Source of the DNA: Muricea muricata
Lineage: Eukaryota > Cnidaria > Anthozoa > Malacalcyonacea > Plexauridae
Direction of reading: 5' to 3'
DNA length: 64,000 nucleotides
NCBI GenBank assembly: GCA_963855995.1
Contig: OY979718.1
Coordinates: forward strand, 43,273,559-43,337,558
Shown: positions 59,426 to 64,000 of the stretch, in pieces
How positions within the stretch are numbered: the stretch's first letter is position 1
How the letters are laid out: the number at the start of each line of letters is the position of its first letter
Program-made: the position numbers and the translations under genes
Notes under the pieces: model-generated
What the model was told of the DNA's origin: nothing
What the model saw: only the letters and a program-made list of their open reading frames with translations
The model's database searches: none

Positions 59426-62400
59426 CTAGTTTTTTTTTACCTTAACATCACTTGTGTTAGCAACTGGACCAACAAGAAGGAATGTCTTAATTGTCCCTTT
59501 TCCTTTTACTGGAATTTCACCACGCTCTTCAAAGGCAAAGAACTCTTCAAGTAGATTTTTTGATGCTTCACTAACTTGAACACGACCTTCGACTCCTGTG
59601 GAATCCATTCGACTTGCAATATTTACAGTGTCACCCCAAATATCATAAAATAGTTTATTTGTTCCAATTACACCAGCTGTTACTGGGCCAGCATTGAATC
59701 CAACCCGTAAAATAAACTTGAATCCAAGCATATGATCATTAAAACTACTTATTTCATTCATCATTGCCAGTGCAAATTCAATCAATTGTTTTAGATGATT
59801 CTTTCCCTTTCCATTTCCTTGTGAATTATTGAGGCCCGAGGCAGCCATGAAGGTTGAGCCATTAACAGTTTTAATTTTCTCAACTTCTGAAAACTTCGGT
59901 TTCTCCAGCAAATCATCAAAGTCGCCAACCAACTCATTGAGCACTCTAATGCACTCCTTCCCACCTTCAAAGTTCTCTTCATAAAAGTCTCCAAAATTTA
60001 CTATCGATGCAAAAATAACACCAACATTTTCATAGTTCCTGGAATACAGTTTTTCTTCTTGCAATTCTGCAATAACATGTCTTGGAATTATGCTTTCTAA
60101 CAACCAGTCAGCTTGAGCTTTGTTCATTTTTGCTTCTCGTTTATCCTTTGCAGCTTCAGCATCAACGAGGAAGTTCATGCGAACGCCAATGTCATTTCGA
60201 TAGTTCAGGATGAATATGAGGATTGTTAGCAGTATCAAGGTGGGTATCATATCTGCTTGAAGTTTTGCCTCCACATTACCACATTCATGAATTGTTGTTG
60301 TGAGTATTATGAATAAAATAGCAAGCAATGTAACCAGAGCTGACTTGAGAATAGAAGTGAGTTGTGTAAAATTGCAGAAATGTATGAATGTGACTATCAT
60401 GACATTTGCAGAAAATGTGACAAAATCATTACTGACTGTCTTGCCACATGCTGTATAATTTAACATTACTGTTAAGACTGGCAAACACATTAATACAGTG
60501 CCAGATATATGACTTGACAGCCAGCCTGGAAGCTTTGAAAATAATGCAAAGAACTTCATGTGCTGTGGATATGCTCGACTTATGTTGAAAATTAGGAAAA
60601 ATATTTCAAGCAAGAATGTGAGTGCAAATACTGTGTAGTTAACTACAATGGACATGTCACTAACAGAATTAAGCATGACCAAGCAAAGTATTACTACACA
60701 TACGTAAACAAGATTAGAAATAAAAACATCAAATAAAAAGTTCACCTTAGGAGATGCGAATGTGGTGACAGTGGGGCTCAACAATGTTGTATCTTGACCT
60801 TCTTCATGGTAGGATTTTTCCAGACTTTTGTCTTGGAACCATAGTGAACCGGTCATCAATGGTGGATTTGCAAATGAATTCTCATTATCTTTAATCAAGG
60901 CAACTAACTCGCGATCATTTGATGTTCGAAGCCTAAACCGAGCAATAGCTTCATTAATGGTTCCACCAAGTACTTGAGACGGTCGTCGACCATTTTGCAA
61001 ACCATAGTCATCTTCAGATGTATAGGATGAATTCAAAATCTCAGAATCCAATATTTCCTCACTTTGACGCTTTAAGCTACCTCGTGGGCTCTTACTCTCA
61101 GGTGGAACTTGTATGGATAACGAGTTACATGGGCCATTGTTGGACGGTGGTACAACATCATTCTTGTCAATCCTTATAGACACCTTCTTGAAAGATTCAT
61201 CAGGTTTACTCTCTGACTTTTTATGTCGACTTGATCCTTTCTTATCATGTTTCCGTTTCTTACCAAGAATTAAGTACGTGGTAATGTCCTTGAGTGCAAC
61301 ATGTCGGCTGCTGCCATTGCCATCCTCATAGAGGTAAGAATCATCCAGGAAATCTTTCGTTGCTTGTGTAATGTGCACTTTGCCAGGAACACCTGCAGTC
61401 TCCATCTTATTTGCCAATGTAACATCATTTGACCACACATCAAATTTAAACCTTTTGTTTCCGATAATTCCACACAAGACTGTACCAGTATGGATGCCAA
61501 CTCGCATACCAACCTGTTCGTTATTCTCCTCATCAAATTCTTTGATGGTCTTCACCATGGCCAATCCCATGTCAACACAACAAAAGGCATGTTCACAAAT
61601 TGGTTCGGGACAGCCAGCAACACAATAATATGCATCGCCCAGTGTACTGATTTTCTCACACTGATGTTCGTATGTGAGTTGATCAAAGCGGCCAAACAGA
61701 TCACTCAGTAGCCCGACCAGTTGTTCAGCTGTTTTGTTGGAAGACATTTGAGTAAATCCAACAATGTCCGCGAACAGTATACTAACATCATCCATGCGGT
61801 GCATTCTAAACGGACGAAATGTCAACTCCTTCTTTTGAAAATTTTCAACAATTTCCCCAGCGATAATTTCCGGCATTACAGAACGAATCATGGAATCCTT
61901 CGCCGACTTTTCGATTTCTGCCTCTCGCTTCGCGATCAAACGTTGTCCAAATTTCCAAAAGGTGCTACGATCTCGAACCTGTGCCATGAAGCTGATTTGA
62001 ATCGCGGTAATATGAACAACTAAATGCAGGACTGCCGTGCAGATTATCTTGCTGACGCTTTCGTTTAAACTAAGTAGACAAGCATACAAAATCTCGTGAA
62101 TTACAGAGAATAATGCCAAGATAATCATTGAAACAAAGAGCGGTATAGAATGTAGCATAGTGTAAATAATTAGAATAAACGAAGCACACATCGCAAAACG
62201 TGCAGCCCCCGAGAGTTCCTTGACACTTCGCGAGAAAAACAGCAGATCAACGGTGATCATAAGTAGGGCTAAAAACAACGAAGCTATACACGGGATGTGA
62301 CGGTAAAACGAGGACTGTACAATCGCGAGAGATGCGAAGAACACCGCACCAAAACAGGCAATGGCGATCAAAACAGGCTGCCGGTTGTCGTCCTTCTGCG

Positions 62401-62731
62401 TTGCGCCAAAGTAAATCATCCATATTAAAGCAGTCATAAGCAAGTATATTAATATTTTAACTACCGCACGACGGTTGTTGACAAAAGAAAATTCTTGGTA
62501 CTCTTTTTCTAAAATAGAAGAATCAAATTTCGGATACCACCAAGCAGACGAAGCTCGTTCGAAATAAAGTGGCACACATCCTTTGTTGTTTCGTGTGTCA
62601 ACTTGCGAGAAAGAGCGATCTTTTTTGACCAGTGCATTGAAACTTTTTAATCGTGTTTCAGGATTTCTAGAGTCAGCTTCAGACGAGGCCCGACTGTGAT
62701 TGCCATATTCACCTGCAGTACTATCCACCAT
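59426..62731 (-). CDS. Adenylyl cyclase, type 9 (ADCY9-like), intronless
   Basis: This membrane enzyme makes cAMP from ATP and is normally controlled by G proteins. The 1101-aa frame has the full class III layout: N-terminus with YFERASSAWWYPKFD (57-71, ADCY9-like), membrane block 1 (about 91-250), C1a (about 305-490), C1b, membrane block 2 (about 664-845) and C2a (about 895-1090). C1 keeps the metal Asp322 (LFADIVGF), Asp366 (STLGDAYY) and Arg410. C2 keeps Lys954, Asp1030 (FYDIWGDTVNIASR), Asn1037 and Arg1041. C2 reads KTVNGSTF, one residue longer than the usual KTIGSTY. The single exon is unusual for an animal cyclase. The closest family is type 9; forskolin response cannot be predicted with confidence. 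It is shorter than human ADCY9 (about 1350 aa). Confidence 0.95.
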   Translation of the reverse strand: MVDSTAGEYGNHSRASSEADSRNPETRLKSFNALVKKDRSFSQVDTRNNKGCVPLYFERASSAWWYPKFDSSILEKEYQEFSFVNNRRAVVKILIYLLMTALIWMIYFGATQKDDNRQPVLIAIACFGAVFFASLAIVQSSFYRHIPCIASLFLALLMITVDLLFFSRSVKELSGAARFAMCASFILIIYTMLHSIPLFVSMIILALFSVIHEILYACLLSLNESVSKIICTAVLHLVVHITAIQISFMAQVRDRSTFWKFGQRLIAKREAEIEKSAKDSMIRSVMPEIIAGEIVENFQKKELTFRPFRMHRMDDVSILFADIVGFTQMSSNKTAEQLVGLLSDLFGRFDQLTYEHQCEKISTLGDAYYCVAGCPEPICEHAFCCVDMGLAMVKTIKEFDEENNEQVGMRVGIHTGTVLCGIIGNKRFKFDVWSNDVTLANKMETAGVPGKVHITQATKDFLDDSYLYEDGNGSSRHVALKDITTYLILGKKRKHDKKGSSRHKKSESKPDESFKKVSIRIDKNDVVPPSNNGPCNSLSIQVPPESKSPRGSLKRQSEEILDSEILNSSYTSEDDYGLQNGRRPSQVLGGTINEAIARFRLRTSNDRELVALIKDNENSFANPPLMTGSLWFQDKSLEKSYHEEGQDTTLLSPTVTTFASPKVNFLFDVFISNLVYVCVVILCLVMLNSVSDMSIVVNYTVFALTFLLEIFFLIFNISRAYPQHMKFFALFSKLPGWLSSHISGTVLMCLPVLTVMLNYTACGKTVSNDFVTFSANVMIVTFIHFCNFTQLTSILKSALVTLLAILFIILTTTIHECGNVEAKLQADMIPTLILLTILIFILNYRNDIGVRMNFLVDAEAAKDKREAKMNKAQADWLLESIIPRHVIAELQEEKLYSRNYENVGVIFASIVNFGDFYEENFEGGKECIRVLNELVGDFDDLLEKPKFSEVEKIKTVNGSTFMAASGLNNSQGNGKGKNHLKQLIEFALAMMNEISSFNDHMLGFKFILRVGFNAGPVTAGVIGTNKLFYDIWGDTVNIASRMDSTGVEGRVQVSEASKNLLEEFFAFEERGEIPVKGKGTIKTFLLVGPVANTSDVKVKKN

Positions 62732-64000
62732 AATCTTTCGTATTAATAAACACCGCCAGCCGTGTCAGGCAGAGTAAGAGCTGTAAAAAGTGACACCCCT
62801 TTATGAACTTCTGTCGTGGTTGCCACCGCTAAAACAAACTTAGCACAGGCAAGAATAATGCCTCTGGCTTCTTGCACGAGGCAGAAGCACGATTAAAAAA
62901 GAACTGAACAGATTACATGAGGAGTCTTCTACTAAACACAGAATTAACTCCCTCGCTGGACATTCAATGATCGCAATAATCCTAGGAAAATAATTTATGT
63001 CATGTGACCTCGATCAAATTTATGTCTCTCTTTGTTTTTATCAGCCAATGACATCACATGTTTGACAATCAAACACTCACGTGAACTCAACAGAACAGCC
63101 GGAAAAAACGCGCATTTCACAAGTGTTACTGTAAGTTGGCAAACATTCGACAATCTCTAGTTAATATGGACAAATCTGCTCTAAATTTGCGGTTAATTTT
63201 CTAAGAATTGAAAACTAATAAGTTGGACAAAATAAAATGTGGACAGGTGCATGCGAAATAGCCCATGTATATTAACAATATTAAAAGCAAAAATTACCAT
63301 AAGTCAGTTCTGATTCAGCGGAAAACAAAACAAAAGCAGATGGCAAGCATCTTAAGGCTTCTTTTTGTCTGTTTCGTTTAGATTTACTAGCTACTATAAA
63401 ATGCAAAAAAGCTGAAAAATCTGGAGAAAATTAAAAAAATATGGAGAGTCGTTAATAGTCATTAGGTAGTGATAATTATACAAAGGTGCGCAAAAAATGA
63501 TTTGCAAGAATGTCTGTATTGAGATTTACAAAACAGCCGCATAAAATATTTACATCAAGTAACGATTTGAAATCAAATGGTTGAAATGGAAGTTGGAAAT
63601 TAATTTTTTTGTTATTCGCTGTTTATAGCTCATTCCTTAGCAACTGTTTACTCTTGTCAATTTACGCCGTGCCCGTGTACAACGTATGTAATCAACACTG
63701 AATATGCAAATGCCATTGAGGTAGAAATGCTGTCATAATATTTAATACATAGCGTAAAGGGCATAACCATTGGTGGTATTCATGCCGTTGTTGATTTCTC
63801 ATTGTCGCCATCTGTGCATAACTTGTGCTCAGCATAAGCCCCCCTTTCTTGGTGACGAAGATAAACTTTATGCTGTTAGAGCTCATGCAATAGAGTACAG
63901 TGTTCTCATTAGACAGTCAGAACAAGTGAAAGCTCCTATGAACACTTTCGCTAATAAACACACCCTTAATCAAAAGTATAGCTTGTTTGCATAAAATCAG
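62732..64000. other. Upstream of adenylyl cyclase
   Basis: Probable 5' UTR and promoter of the cyclase, with TGACATCACATG near 63050. No TATA box or other gene is clear. Short frames near 63692-63994 lack recognisable domains. Confidence 0.4.

Overview
The window looks like nuclear DNA of an invertebrate animal, most likely a cnidarian (inferred, moderate confidence). It is A+T-rich by eye. Genes have phased introns with GT..AG borders, and roughly half the sequence is recognisable mobile or repeat DNA: CR1/L2-type LINEs, LINEs with a restriction-like endonuclease, Copia and Penelope-like relics, and many palindromic MITEs. There are no operons, ribosome binding sites or CRISPR arrays, and I found no tRNA or rRNA genes.

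Three protein-coding loci lie on the minus strand. (1) 1-13469: the 3' part of a LOXHD1-like gene made of tandem PLAT domains. It carries three independent lesions: an exon split by a 4.7-kb LINE, a 4-bp insertion in a PLAT exon, and a PLAT exon with a stop codon and lost sequence. It reads as a recent pseudogene or a damaged allele. (2) 37223-19163: an apparently complete 13-exon gene that I assembled exon by exon. All twelve splice phases agree, from ATG to stop, giving 562 codons. Its protein has a Ser/Thr/Gln-rich N-terminus, a Cys/His region whose core spacing matches a TAZ zinc finger, and a divergent protein kinase domain. This combination is the most novel item here. (3) 62731-59426: an intronless adenylyl cyclase of the type 9 (ADCY9) family, 1101 aa, with both catalytic halves.

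Layout. 1-13.5 kb: PLAT exons, a CR1/L2 LINE (2096-6823) carrying two nested MITEs, a minus-strand LINE fragment (11.9-13.05 kb), a 114-bp minisatellite and a long (TTATCA)n tract. 13.5-15.6 kb: four copies of a palindromic unit built of CAAGTTG/CAACTTG words. 15.6-19.1 kb: foldbacks, a 31-bp minisatellite and no confident gene. 19.1-37.2 kb: the TAZ-like/kinase gene, its introns full of MITEs, a Copia fossil and a GIY-YIG relic. 37.5-48.6 kb: intergenic, MITEs (several with intact target-site duplications) and a LINE 3' end. 48.6-53.3 kb: truncated restriction-endonuclease LINEs chained through (AAT)n microsatellites. 53.3-59.4 kb: MITEs and a (TA)n tract. 59.4-64 kb: adenylyl cyclase and its upstream region.

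The three genes show no sign of acting together. The main story is genome dynamics: MITE-rich introns tolerated in one gene, exon damage in another, and LINEs nested in their own microsatellite tails.
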